Assembly (NCBI GenBank): GCA_003153295.1
Contig: PLXY01000006.1
Coordinates: 62,001-126,000 of the forward strand
Reading direction: 5' to 3'
DNA length: 64,000 nucleotides
Source: Parachlamydiales bacterium
GTDB lineage: Bacteria > Chlamydiota > Chlamydiia > Chlamydiales > Rhabdochlamydiaceae
The notes under the pieces are model-generated. The model saw only the letters and a program-made list of their open reading frames with translations, made no database searches and was not told the origin of the DNA. The position numbers were made by a program, and so were the translations under genes. Numbering within the stretch: position 1 is the stretch's first letter; every line of letters begins with the position of its first letter. Shown here piece after piece: positions 1 through 7,037 of this stretch.

Positions 1-133
1 AAAAATCTTGCATATCGACAACCGGGATGCGGATGTCGAGTTGTTCTTGAGTGATGCTCTCAGTCGTTTCTGCGTTGAGATTGGGACTTGTCATTAAAAG
101 TGCGGCGCATAAGAGATAGGCGGTTTTCAGCAT
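1..133 (-). CDS. Exported protein, N-terminal fragment (possible 2OG-Fe(II) oxygenase)
   Basis: The gene runs off the left edge, so only the first 44 codons are visible. The start ATG (131-133) is preceded on the minus strand by an AAGGAG-type ribosome site. The product opens with a signal peptide (MLKTAYLLCAALLMTSPNLNA). The mature start contains IRIPVVDMQDF, which resembles the conserved N-terminal 'IPV(I/V)D' segment of isopenicillin-N-synthase-like 2OG-Fe(II) oxygenases. That family call rests on about ten residues and is tentative; the exported character is well supported. Confidence 0.6.
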   Translation of the reverse strand, partial: MLKTAYLLCAALLMTSPNLNAETTESITQEQLDIRIPVVDMQDF

Positions 134-251
134 AAGGACTCCTTTTTTAAAACCGGAGCAAGATTATTAAAATGAAAATTTTGTGCAAACATCTTTTTAA
201 TCACGTGAATTTGCATTTGAAGATACTCGCTCCCATGGTACCATTTTCTAT

Positions 252-608
252 ATGTCACCACAGAATGCTGAACTCATTATAAGTATTGTCTTTATAGCTT
301 TGCTCTTTCCTATTTTATTTTATAAACGGAAAAGACAAATCGGAGTTCCTTGGGAGCCTGGTGTTTCTGCAAGGGTATCCATCAATAACCATCCCTTAAG
401 CTGTCAGATTTGCAAATGCAATTACTTCTATAAAAGAGAAGCTTTAATTCCCACGACCTTTCTTTCTCTTTTTAGGCTACATTTTTTAAACCAAAGCGGT
501 ACAGCCTATGTCTGTCAATCGTGCGGTTTTATTCATTGGTTCAGCCGGCCGAAGGAAACTTCCGTCGAGCCTATCTCAGAAAGATCTCGAGAAATTTCTA
601 ATCAATAA
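252..608 (+). CDS. Small membrane-anchored zinc-ribbon-like protein
   Basis: This 118-aa protein has one N-terminal membrane segment (about residues 7-23) followed by basic KRKR, suggesting a cytosolic C-terminal part. Two Cys pairs, CQIC near residue 51 and CQSC near residue 90, are spaced like a four-cysteine zinc ribbon. No named family was recognised. No strong ribosome site precedes the ATG. Its last 11 bases overlap the 3' end of the convergent pentapeptide-repeat gene. The regular cysteine pattern makes it a credible gene. Confidence 0.6.
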   Translation: MSPQNAELIISIVFIALLFPILFYKRKRQIGVPWEPGVSARVSINNHPLSCQICKCNYFYKREALIPTTFLSLFRLHFLNQSGTAYVCQSCGFIHWFSRPKETSVEPISERSREISNQ

Positions 609-1176
609 CAATTTCAAGATGATCAAGCAAGGTCATCACTTCGGGTTTAGAAAACTTAGCCTTGGACAATTTATTCGTTAGGGGATTGATCGAGTAATTA
701 AGAGCTCCTTGAAAGTTGGCCTTTCTAAGATCTGTGTTGTGGAACAGACTGCCTTGCAAGTCTGACCCAGTGAATACACTCTCCATGAGATTTGTTTGGG
801 TAAAAAACGTATCCCGTATTTGGCAGTTTAAAAATAAGGTGCCTTTCAAATCGAGATCTGAAAAATTGCACGTTTCAATGAGGCAATTTTTAAATTTCAA
901 AGATAAGAACATTTTTTCGCATTTGGCAAAATTCACACCGACAAGTTTGCAATTTTCGAAGGCACAATCTTGCAAGCGTGCGCCTTCTAAGTTAACAAGG
1001 CTGAAGTTGCTGCCGGTCATTTTGCATTCTAAGAATTTACAATGGGAGAAATTGCTCTTTGTAAAATCGCAATGGTCGAAAGTAGACCGAAGGAAAACCT
1101 TATGTTTTAGATCAGCTTCAAGAGCAGTCTCTTTTTTGAAAAGATGATCCTCGTATTCCTTTACCGAGAGATTCAT
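598..1176 (-). CDS. Pentapeptide-repeat protein
   Basis: The 192-aa protein is built of tandem A(D/N)LXX-type five-residue units (for example SNFSH, CKFLE, SNFSL, CAFEN, TLFLN, SVFTG, SLFHN, ANFQG). These form the right-handed quadrilateral beta-helix of the Qnr/McbG group. Its length fits that group, and some members mimic DNA and protect gyrase; no such role is shown here. The start codon overlaps the surE stop by four bases (ATGA), so translation is probably coupled to surE. Confidence 0.88.
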   Translation of the reverse strand: MNLSVKEYEDHLFKKETALEADLKHKVFLRSTFDHCDFTKSNFSHCKFLECKMTGSNFSLVNLEGARLQDCAFENCKLVGVNFAKCEKMFLSLKFKNCLIETCNFSDLDLKGTLFLNCQIRDTFFTQTNLMESVFTGSDLQGSLFHNTDLRKANFQGALNYSINPLTNKLSKAKFSKPEVMTLLDHLEIVID

Positions 1177-1964
1177 TTGAAAGAGCTGTTCATCTTCTCT
1201 TCAAAGATCGTTTTATGGCTGTCCATCAGGCCGTGATGGGTGAGCTCATCGACGCGGATCGGTACGACCGTGATATAGCCTTCTTTGAGAAGGAAGACAT
1301 CGCTATCATGCGGCTCTTCATGATGTTCCCACTTTCCTCCGAGCCAAAAATAGGGAGTCTCTTCTGTAGGATGCATCCTTTGTTCGGGATTATCAATCCA
1401 AAATCCTTGGCCCTGACGAGCGAATTTATATCCTTGAAGAGGTTTGGACAGATCGGGGAAATTGACATTGAAAATCGTTCCTGGAGGAATCGGATGTTCC
1501 ATAGCGTGCTGAACAATTGACAAGACGTATTTTTCGACAGCAGAGTAATCGGGTTTTTGGAAATCTTCGCAAGAAAAGGCAATGCCTGGAATTCTTCTGA
1601 GAGCTCCTTCGATCACACCACCGACAGTTCCGCTATAAAAGACGGTTCGACCGGAGTTAGATCCTCGATTGATGCCAGAGACGATGATATCGGGTTTTTC
1701 AGTTAAAATCGTACCAAGGGCGAGTTTTACACAGTCGGCCGGTTTGCCATTGACTTTCCAAGCGCGGGTTCCATGTTCCCATGGAACAACATCGATTCGA
1801 AGGGGAGTTTTTAGGGTGATTCCTGTGCCAGCGCCTGAGGTGTCATCCACGGGGGCCACGATACTTAAGTCTGCATAGTCAACGAGAGCTTTCCAGAGCG
1901 ATCGTAAGCCTGGAGCAAAGATTCCGTCGTCATTCGTAATCAAAATTCTGGGTTTTCTTGTCAT
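1173..1964 (-). CDS. surE: 5'/3'-nucleotidase SurE
   Basis: SurE is a metal-dependent nucleoside-monophosphate phosphatase of the cytosol. The 263-aa product carries the N-terminal metal site TNDDG (Asp12, Asp13), the VDDTSGAG loop with Ser43, and GINRGSN with Asn99, followed by the FYSGTVGG segment typical of the family. I chose the ATG at 1964, which leaves 7 bp after the putP stop. A longer reading frame to 2015 would add about 17 residues that look like antisense of the putP C-terminus and would overlap it. It is the middle gene of putP-surE-pentapeptide. Confidence 0.95.
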   Translation of the reverse strand: MTRKPRILITNDDGIFAPGLRSLWKALVDYADLSIVAPVDDTSGAGTGITLKTPLRIDVVPWEHGTRAWKVNGKPADCVKLALGTILTEKPDIIVSGINRGSNSGRTVFYSGTVGGVIEGALRRIPGIAFSCEDFQKPDYSAVEKYVLSIVQHAMEHPIPPGTIFNVNFPDLSKPLQGYKFARQGQGFWIDNPEQRMHPTEETPYFWLGGKWEHHEEPHDSDVFLLKEGYITVVPIRVDELTHHGLMDSHKTIFEEKMNSSFK

Positions 1965-1971
1965 AAAATTC

Positions 1972-3393
1972 TTATACCATTTCGGTGACTTTCTGTCGTG
2001 TTGTATGAGAAACAAAGATATTTAAGAGCAAGCTTGCAACAAATCCGGGAATCATAGGAAAAATAGTCGTATTGAAGAAGGGCCAAATCCCTGCGGTGAT
2101 TCCTCCTCCTAAGATCCCTGCCCAAGCGCCGTATTTATTGACTCGATTAGAATAAAGCGAGAGGATTACCAGAGGTCCAAACGAAGAACCGATCCCAGAC
2201 CAGGCATAATTGACTAGAGTATAAATCGTGCTTGTTTTTCGCAAAGCGATGAAAAACGCGACTGTTCCAACAAGGATCACTCCCAAGCGGGTGATCAAAA
2301 GAAGTTCTTTCGAAGAGGCATGAGGACGGAACATCCGTTTATAAAAATCTTCTGCCAAACTGGAGGTGAGCACCAGTACTTGGGAGCTCATGGCATTGAT
2401 GGTTGCCGCCATGACAGCGCAGAGCACAAATCCAATCACAAAAGGATGGAAAGAGGCTTGCACCATCTTGATAAAGACCTCTTCAGGATTGGCCAGGGAA
2501 CCGAAAAAAAACGCAACACCCACAGCGCCCACTAAGGTTGCAGCGGCGAGTGAAAGTGTCATCCAGCTCATTCCGATCCATTTCGATTTATTGATTTCAG
2601 AGACATTTTTAATTCCCATGAATTTTGTCACAATATGAGGCTGTCCAAAATATCCCAGGCCCCAGCCTAGCGTCATTGAAATAATCGAAACTATCGTGCT
2701 GCTGGAAAAATCCGGGATCAAAGAACGGGCCAAATGATGTGCTTCAAAGCTTTTTGAAATTCCGTAAAAACCTCCGACGCCATTGAGCAAATATAAAGGG
2801 ATAAAAATAATCACTGCCAATAAGAAAAATCCTTGGAAAAGATCGATCCAGGCCAGCGTCTTATATCCTCCGAAGAAAACATAAGGAACGACAATCACAA
2901 TGCCGATCAAAATCGCAATGCCGTATTGGATATTAAAAAGAGAGGTCAGCAGATCGCCCATGCCGATCAAGGCTGCAGAAATGTATATGGTGTAAAAGAC
3001 GATCAAGATTAAAGCCGAAAAAAACCGTATAAGTCCTGAAGTATCTCCGAGACGGCTTTCGAAAAAAGATGAAAATGTCAGGCTATTATATTGTTCGGTT
3101 GCTACGCGAATTTTAGGCGCGATCCATTGCCAGTTCAGATACATGCAAACAATGAGGCCGATCGCCGTCCAAGCACCTAAGAGTCCTTTCGTGAAGATGG
3201 CTGCAGGGTAGGCCAGGAAAAGCCAGCTGCTCATATCGCTAGCGTGGGCCGATAGGGCCGTCAACCAGTAATTCATCGACCGATTGCCGATAATAAAGTC
3301 ATCGACGGACATATTTCGTCGGTACGAGAGATAGCCAATGGCCAGCAGAATGAGAAAGTAAATAATGATCGCTGACAATTCGTAGATATACAT
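1972..3393 (-). CDS. putP: Sodium/proline symporter (SSS family)
   Basis: The 473-aa polytopic protein of the sodium:solute symporter family has about 12-13 hydrophobic segments. Family landmarks are SDMSSWL near residue 54, carrying the Asp and Ser residues linked to Na+ binding in E. coli PutP, then GWGLGYFGQPHIVTKFM, the PutP signature, and SSQVLVLTSSLAEDFYK in the later Na+-site helix. It probably imports proline at the inner membrane. Substrate specificity is inferred from these motifs; a closely related solute cannot be excluded. Confidence 0.92.
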   Translation of the reverse strand: MYIYELSAIIIYFLILLAIGYLSYRRNMSVDDFIIGNRSMNYWLTALSAHASDMSSWLFLAYPAAIFTKGLLGAWTAIGLIVCMYLNWQWIAPKIRVATEQYNSLTFSSFFESRLGDTSGLIRFFSALILIVFYTIYISAALIGMGDLLTSLFNIQYGIAILIGIVIVVPYVFFGGYKTLAWIDLFQGFFLLAVIIFIPLYLLNGVGGFYGISKSFEAHHLARSLIPDFSSSTIVSIISMTLGWGLGYFGQPHIVTKFMGIKNVSEINKSKWIGMSWMTLSLAAATLVGAVGVAFFFGSLANPEEVFIKMVQASFHPFVIGFVLCAVMAATINAMSSQVLVLTSSLAEDFYKRMFRPHASSKELLLITRLGVILVGTVAFFIALRKTSTIYTLVNYAWSGIGSSFGPLVILSLYSNRVNKYGAWAGILGGGITAGIWPFFNTTIFPMIPGFVASLLLNIFVSHTTRQKVTEMV

Positions 3394-3427
3394 TTTGTTT
3401 ATAGTAACAAAAAATGAAATATTTCTC

Positions 3428-4168
3428 TTATTTTTTTAATGCCTTTGTCGAACCAAACTCTAGGCTGGCTTGAGCTAAGTTCGCTCTCGTATTCGGAAAG
3501 ACCTCTTCCAACTGACCAATGAGATCTTTGACCTTTCTCCGATTGGAAAGCTGTCCAACTGGGCATTGACAAGAGATTCTTGCAAAATCGTACATCTTGG
3601 CAAATTCCCGGATCTCTTGTTCCGAGATGTAAATTAAAGGTCTGATGATTGTGACTCCAAAGTCATGCATCGGAACTTTGGGGAGATTTCCGGCAAATTC
3701 TGCTTTATGCAGTAAATTCATCAATAGAGTTTCAATATTGTCATCGCGATGATGTCCAAAGGCTACCATCTTGCACCCCGCTTCTTTTGCCGCATCGAAA
3801 ATCAATTTTCTTCTCTCTCTTGAGCAGCTATAACACTCTAAAGTTTCCCTTGTCTTTGTCGAATATTGGATCACCAAGGGGATTTCCAGTGCATCGCAGA
3901 TGGGCTTTAAAAAATTTTCTCCTAAAGAAGCTCCGCAGGAAAACTCTCCTCCTACATGCACAGCCCGGATCTCTAAGGGAGGCAAGCCTCTTCCTGACAT
4001 CGCCTTGAGCATATACAAAAGTGTAAGACTGTCCTTCCCTCCACTCAGAGCGACCATGATCTTGGTTTCTTCTTCCAAGAGGTTGAATTCAAAAAAAGCT
4101 TTACGGCACATACTTTCGATCTTGCTGCCGAGTTTGGTCCATGGGGGAGTAGCGATAGGTAGATTCAT
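3428..4168 (-). CDS. ttcA: tRNA 2-thiocytidine(32) synthetase-like PP-loop protein (TtcA family)
   Basis: The 246-aa protein has the adenylating PP-loop SGGKDS (residues 42-47). It also has the TtcA-type cysteines CYSC (112 and 115) followed by SRERRKLIF, and CQCP near residue 200, which in TtcA ligate the iron-sulfur cluster. The GHHRDDNIETLL motif is also present. The enzyme thiolates cytidine 32 in certain tRNAs. It is slightly shorter than E. coli TtcA. It stands 34 bp upstream of the putP start on the same strand and may share its transcript. Confidence 0.88.
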   Translation of the reverse strand: MNLPIATPPWTKLGSKIESMCRKAFFEFNLLEEETKIMVALSGGKDSLTLLYMLKAMSGRGLPPLEIRAVHVGGEFSCGASLGENFLKPICDALEIPLVIQYSTKTRETLECYSCSRERRKLIFDAAKEAGCKMVAFGHHRDDNIETLLMNLLHKAEFAGNLPKVPMHDFGVTIIRPLIYISEQEIREFAKMYDFARISCQCPVGQLSNRRKVKDLIGQLEEVFPNTRANLAQASLEFGSTKALKK

Positions 4169-4224
4169 AGACGGAAAATTGTATCCGAAATTTCGTTTTA
4201 AGATATATAATCCCTTCTCATCTT

Positions 4225-4467
4225 ATGGAAAAAGTTGGCAGAAACGATCCTTGCCCTTGCGGGTCAGGGAAGAAATTCAAAAAATGTTGTGAATCCAAGG
4301 CTCAGAAAAAGTCGATTGGGTCGGCTCAGATCTTGTCTGGCACGAATAAAATGTCGTCTTTTTTTCAACGGCATGTGACCCCCATCTCAACTCCGAAACC
4401 TCCAGTAAATCCTTCTGAAGAAATGACCCCGGAAGCTCCTGCAGATGATAAGCCTTTGAATATGTGA
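4225..4467 (+). CDS. Small SEC-C zinc-motif protein
   Basis: The 80-aa protein opens with [19 protein letters not shown], a full SEC-C zinc-binding motif (CxC...CC) like that at the SecA C-terminus and in many small bacterial proteins. The rest is low-complexity and rich in Pro, Ser and Lys. Free SEC-C proteins often bind SecB, ribosomes or other partners; no specific role can be assigned here. It is divergent from the ttcA-like gene, with 56 bp between the starts. Confidence 0.85.
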   Translation: MEKVGRNDPCPCGSGKKFKKCCESKAQKKSIGSAQILSGTNKMSSFFQRHVTPISTPKPPVNPSEEMTPEAPADDKPLNM

Positions 4468-4468
4468 G

Positions 4469-4498
4469 TTGAGAAATAACGGTCTGATTTGTTATAAA
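4469..4498 (+). promoter_or_regulatory. Probable sigma-70-type promoter for the tRNA pair
   Basis: TTGAGA (4469-4474) and TATAAA (4493-4498) are separated by 18 bp. Predicted initiation would lie a few bases before tRNA-Thr at 4515. The match is good but untested. Confidence 0.55.
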
Positions 4499-4514
4499 GG
4501 CAAAGCCTTTTTTT

Positions 4515-4586
4515 GCTGGCGTAGCTCAATGGTAGAGCATCTGACTTGTAATCAGAGGGTTGAGGGTTCAATTCCTTTCGCCAGCA
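4515..4586 (+). tRNA. tRNA-Thr (anticodon TGT)
   Basis: A cloverleaf can be drawn by eye. The acceptor stem GCTGGCG (4515-4521) pairs with CGCCAGC, with discriminator A at 4586. The anticodon arm TCTGA-CTTGTAA-TCAGA places TGT at 4547-4549, and the T arm contains GGTTCAATTCC. The 3' CCA is not encoded. It reads ACA threonine codons, and by wobble possibly others. Confidence 0.96.
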
Positions 4587-4603
4587 TTCTTTTTCCCGTC
4601 TAC

Positions 4604-4685
4604 GGGGGTGTCGCATAGCGGCAATTGCAAGGGACTGTAAATCCCTCGTCTCACGACTACGTTGGTTCGAGTCCAACCGCCCCCA
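4604..4685 (+). tRNA. tRNA-Tyr (anticodon GTA)
   Basis: This is an 82-nt class II tRNA with a long variable arm. The acceptor GGGGGTG (4604-4610) pairs with CGCCCCC and ends in A at 4685. The anticodon loop CTGTAAA gives GTA for tyrosine. It follows tRNA-Thr after 17 bp and probably shares its transcript. The 3' half (4635-4684) is duplicated at 6894-6943, marking this gene as an integration target. Confidence 0.96.
4635..4684 (+). repeat. Direct repeat, left copy (attL candidate) in tRNA-Tyr
   Basis: The 50 bp from the anticodon loop to the last acceptor base match 6894-6943 at 48 positions. Only this copy belongs to a complete tRNA gene. Confidence 0.85.
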
Positions 4686-4711
4686 ATCTCAGTTATTGAT
4701 AGGAGACTGCA

Positions 4712-5137
4712 TTGTTAGAATCGATGAAAGACCAACTACTTGGTTTGATTGTCGGGGGGCTTATTTTTAGTGTTTTGTCTGGCCTTCTTGTAAATTGGAT
4801 TTGGGCAAAACGGTCGAAAAAGATCGATTTACAAGAAAAACTGAAAAAACAAAAAGAAGATCAACAAAACTTGATCTGTCGGGTAGTTGTAGAAGTGGAT
4901 TATAATAATATATCTGGGATAGGCGATGAAAAAGCTAACTTTCGCTTCGATGCGCACCGCGAATTGCTTACATCCAGCTTTAGTCAAAATACTCCAAATG
5001 ATATCCAAAAGCTTATAGGGGAAATTCTAGGGATTGGCGGGAAGTGTAACGGTGGTAGAATTGGCCCTGATTCAAACCCTGGAATGGTTAAAGTCAAATG
5101 CTCTCAATTGAAAGAATATTTGCAGAAAATTAATTAG
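4712..5137 (+). CDS. Membrane-anchored hypothetical protein of the island
   Basis: The 141-aa product has one N-terminal membrane helix (about residues 8-30), a charged coiled-coil-like stretch rich in Lys and Gln, and a small globular C-terminal part with two cysteines. I recognise no family. The start is a TTG at 4712, chosen because AGGAGA lies 5 nt upstream; the in-frame ATG at 4724 is spaced too far from it. It is the first gene after tRNA-Tyr inside the island. Confidence 0.6.
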   Translation: MLESMKDQLLGLIVGGLIFSVLSGLLVNWIWAKRSKKIDLQEKLKKQKEDQQNLICRVVVEVDYNNISGIGDEKANFRFDAHRELLTSSFSQNTPNDIQKLIGEILGIGGKCNGGRIGPDSNPGMVKVKCSQLKEYLQKIN

Positions 5138-5340
5138 CCTGAGTCCCATGTCTGATTCCATTGTCGGATGTCAGAACATTTGGCTATTAAGGCTTAACCT
5201 CTATCGTTTCATCTAATAAAGGATTTCGAAATATTTTTTCTCATTCTACGCAACCATCAAACCGTTAAAGCGTGATATGGTTTGACTTTTTTTGAATCTG
5301 GGTGGCAATCTAATGTACTAACTTTATTTTAGGACACGAT

Positions 5341-5532
5341 ATGCCCCAGAAAAACATTGATAATCCCAAAAAAGCGAAGACAACCGTTTATATGACAGAT
5401 GAAGAGGAAACAATGCTCAATGAACTGTTTATCAAACGGATCAGGGAAAAGCGGAAAACAGACAAGTCAGCCTTGTTATGCGAAGGGATAAAAAATTTAT
5501 TTGAAAAAGAGATCGGACAGACCCATGGCTAA
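5341..5532 (+). CDS. Ribbon-helix-helix regulator/antitoxin-like protein
   Basis: The 63-aa protein contains KAKTTVYMTDEEETMLNEL, a typical beta-strand plus first-helix start of ribbon-helix-helix (CopG/MetJ-like) DNA-binding domains, followed by a second helix ending in KNLFEKE. Such proteins are DNA-binding repressors and often antitoxins. Its stop overlaps the nuclease start by eight bases (ATGGCTAA), indicating translational coupling. Autoregulation is plausible by family analogy. Confidence 0.72.
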   Translation: MPQKNIDNPKKAKTTVYMTDEEETMLNELFIKRIREKRKTDKSALLCEGIKNLFEKEIGQTHG

Positions 5533-6631
5533 AAAGAAAAAAACTCTTGATCTTATCCCTAAAACCTACGCGGCAACTATTAACGCGCTTAAAGAACGCA
5601 TACGTACAGCTCAGATTAAAGCATCGCTTGGGGTCAATGAAAAGTTATTAGAGCTTTACTGGGATATCGGCAAAACAATTATCGAAAAACAGAGACAAGA
5701 AGGATGGGGTGCTAAGATAATCGAGCGTGTGGCTAAAGACTTAAAGGTTTCTTTTCCAAAAATGACTGGATTATCTTCTCGTAACCTGCTCTATATGAAG
5801 CAGTTTTTCGAGGCTTATCCAGACTCGGCAATTACGCAACAGCCTGTTGCGCAAATTCCATGGGGTCATAATATTATCCTCATGGACCGGCTTAAGAGTG
5901 TTACAAAGCGCCTTTGGTATGCCCGTAAAACTATAGAAAACGGCTGGTCACGAGAGGTATTAGAAACATGGATAGACTCAGATCTATACAGCCGTCAGGG
6001 AAAAGCTATTACCAATTTTCATTCAACGATGCCAAAGCCTCAGTCTGATCTTGCCAATGAAATACTTAAAGATCCTTATCATTTTGATTTCTTTCAAACG
6101 CAAGAAGATGCAGATGAGAGAGCGATTGAGGAAGGGCTAGTGATGCACATGCAAAACCTGCTTACTGAACTGGGTATTGGTTTTGCATTTATAGGACGTC
6201 AATTTAAAGTGGAAGTGGATGGGGAAGAATTTTTAATAGACTTGTTATTCTACCACTACAAGTTAAGACGATTTATTGTGGTTGAGCTAAAAAATACAGC
6301 TTTTAAGCCCGAATACGCGGGTAAAATGGCGTTCTATTTAGCCGCCGTTAATGCGACATTAAAACATCCAGATGATGAGCCTGCCATCGGAATGATTCTC
6401 TGCCGCAGTGGAAAACGCCTTGTGATAGAATATGCCTTATCGGAGTCTAAGAAATCGATAGGGGTTGCCACATACAAGACAAAAGTTGTTGAGTCTCTTC
6501 CAAAAAAGCTCAAGGATAGCCTTCCATCAGTAGAGCAACTTGAAGCGGAATTAGCTACAAAAAAAGAGACGATCATTTCCCCGGTGCATAAGTCAAAAAA
6601 AGGTCAGAGTAAGAAAAAAAATACGCAATGA
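5525..6631 (+). CDS. DUF1016/YhcG-family PDDEXK nuclease
   Basis: The 368-aa protein has the two parts of the YhcG family. The DUF1016 N-terminal domain (about residues 15-165) includes QIPWGHNIILMDRLK and RLWYARKTIENGWS. The C-terminal PDDEXK nuclease-like domain has Asp239 and ExK at 254-256 in VVELK. The tail is Lys-rich. I chose the ATG at 5525 over a TTG at 5501. Family members occur near restriction or defence loci and mobile elements. Here it follows the RHH gene in a tRNA-associated island, so a defence or toxin role is an inference. Confidence 0.88.
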   Translation: MAKKKKTLDLIPKTYAATINALKERIRTAQIKASLGVNEKLLELYWDIGKTIIEKQRQEGWGAKIIERVAKDLKVSFPKMTGLSSRNLLYMKQFFEAYPDSAITQQPVAQIPWGHNIILMDRLKSVTKRLWYARKTIENGWSREVLETWIDSDLYSRQGKAITNFHSTMPKPQSDLANEILKDPYHFDFFQTQEDADERAIEEGLVMHMQNLLTELGIGFAFIGRQFKVEVDGEEFLIDLLFYHYKLRRFIVVELKNTAFKPEYAGKMAFYLAAVNATLKHPDDEPAIGMILCRSGKRLVIEYALSESKKSIGVATYKTKVVESLPKKLKDSLPSVEQLEAELATKKETIISPVHKSKKGQSKKKNTQ

Positions 6632-6632
6632 A

Positions 6633-6830
6633 AAGTTGCAGACACTGTTTGCACAAATTAGCTGGTCGCCTAATGTAGCGCGTCTGTCTAAATGGAAAGA
6701 TCCTCTAAAGAGAATTTTATCAGACTTATGCAATTCTGCCACAAGCTGTGGCACAAATGGATAGAGAATCTTCTATGGAGAGAAATTACGCGAAATGGAG
6801 GATAAAACGACTTAAAAGGATGACAGAGTA
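6633..6830 (+). pseudogene. Probable decayed DUF1016-family fragment
   Basis: Directly after the nuclease, one frame reads KLQTLFAQISWSPNVARLSK and continues WKDPLKR before a stop. This resembles the 'AQI(S/P)W..N..L' core of DUF1016 domains. A second frame further on reads LPQAVAQMDRE, again similar to that core. No intact frame exists. The resemblance is short, so a former second nuclease gene is only a suggestion. Confidence 0.3.
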
Positions 6831-6893
6831 GAATTTGCGTGCATGTTCTATAGACAGTTTGAGTTATGAATCTGGTTAAAGAATTCCATACGT

Positions 6894-6943
6894 CTGTAAA
6901 TCCCTCGTCTCACAACTACGTTCGTTCGAGTCCAACCGCCCCC
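6894..6943 (+). repeat. Direct repeat, right copy (attR candidate): truncated tRNA-Tyr 3' end
   Basis: It begins CTGTAAATCCCTCG and ends in the acceptor run of Cs. It differs from tRNA-Tyr at 6914 and 6923 only. The 5' half of a tRNA is missing, so it cannot encode a functional tRNA. The remainder of 6632-7037 shows no other gene. Confidence 0.85.
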
Positions 6944-7037
6944 TTCCTTTGTAGAGAGTTCCCCCTTAAATTAATTGAAAAGATTGATCCTAATGAATAT
7001 GAGGTAAAACAAGGCAGAGTTTCCTTAAGGGGTTAAT

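Larger units (their letters stand above)
4635..6943. mobile_element. Small genomic island integrated at tRNA-Tyr
   Basis: The 3' half of tRNA-Tyr (4635-4684) recurs as a direct repeat at 6894-6943 with two mismatches in 50 bp, as expected for attL/attR of a tRNA-targeting integrative element. Between the copies lie about 2.2 kb with an unknown membrane-anchored protein, an RHH protein, a DUF1016 nuclease and coding debris. No integrase gene is present, so the element is either a decayed remnant or was mobilised by an enzyme encoded elsewhere. Confidence 0.75.

Noticed and set aside
716-1147. Plus-strand 143-codon reading frame
   Set aside because: It is the antisense shadow of the well-supported pentapeptide-repeat gene, with no family similarity.
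5282-5320. Promoter for the RHH-nuclease operon (TTGACT region)
   Set aside because: No -10 hexamer at a normal spacing was found, so it was not listed as a feature.
6894-6943. A second tRNA-Tyr gene
   Set aside because: Only the 3' half matches. No acceptor 5' strand, D arm or full anticodon stem precedes it, so it is an att-like duplicate.
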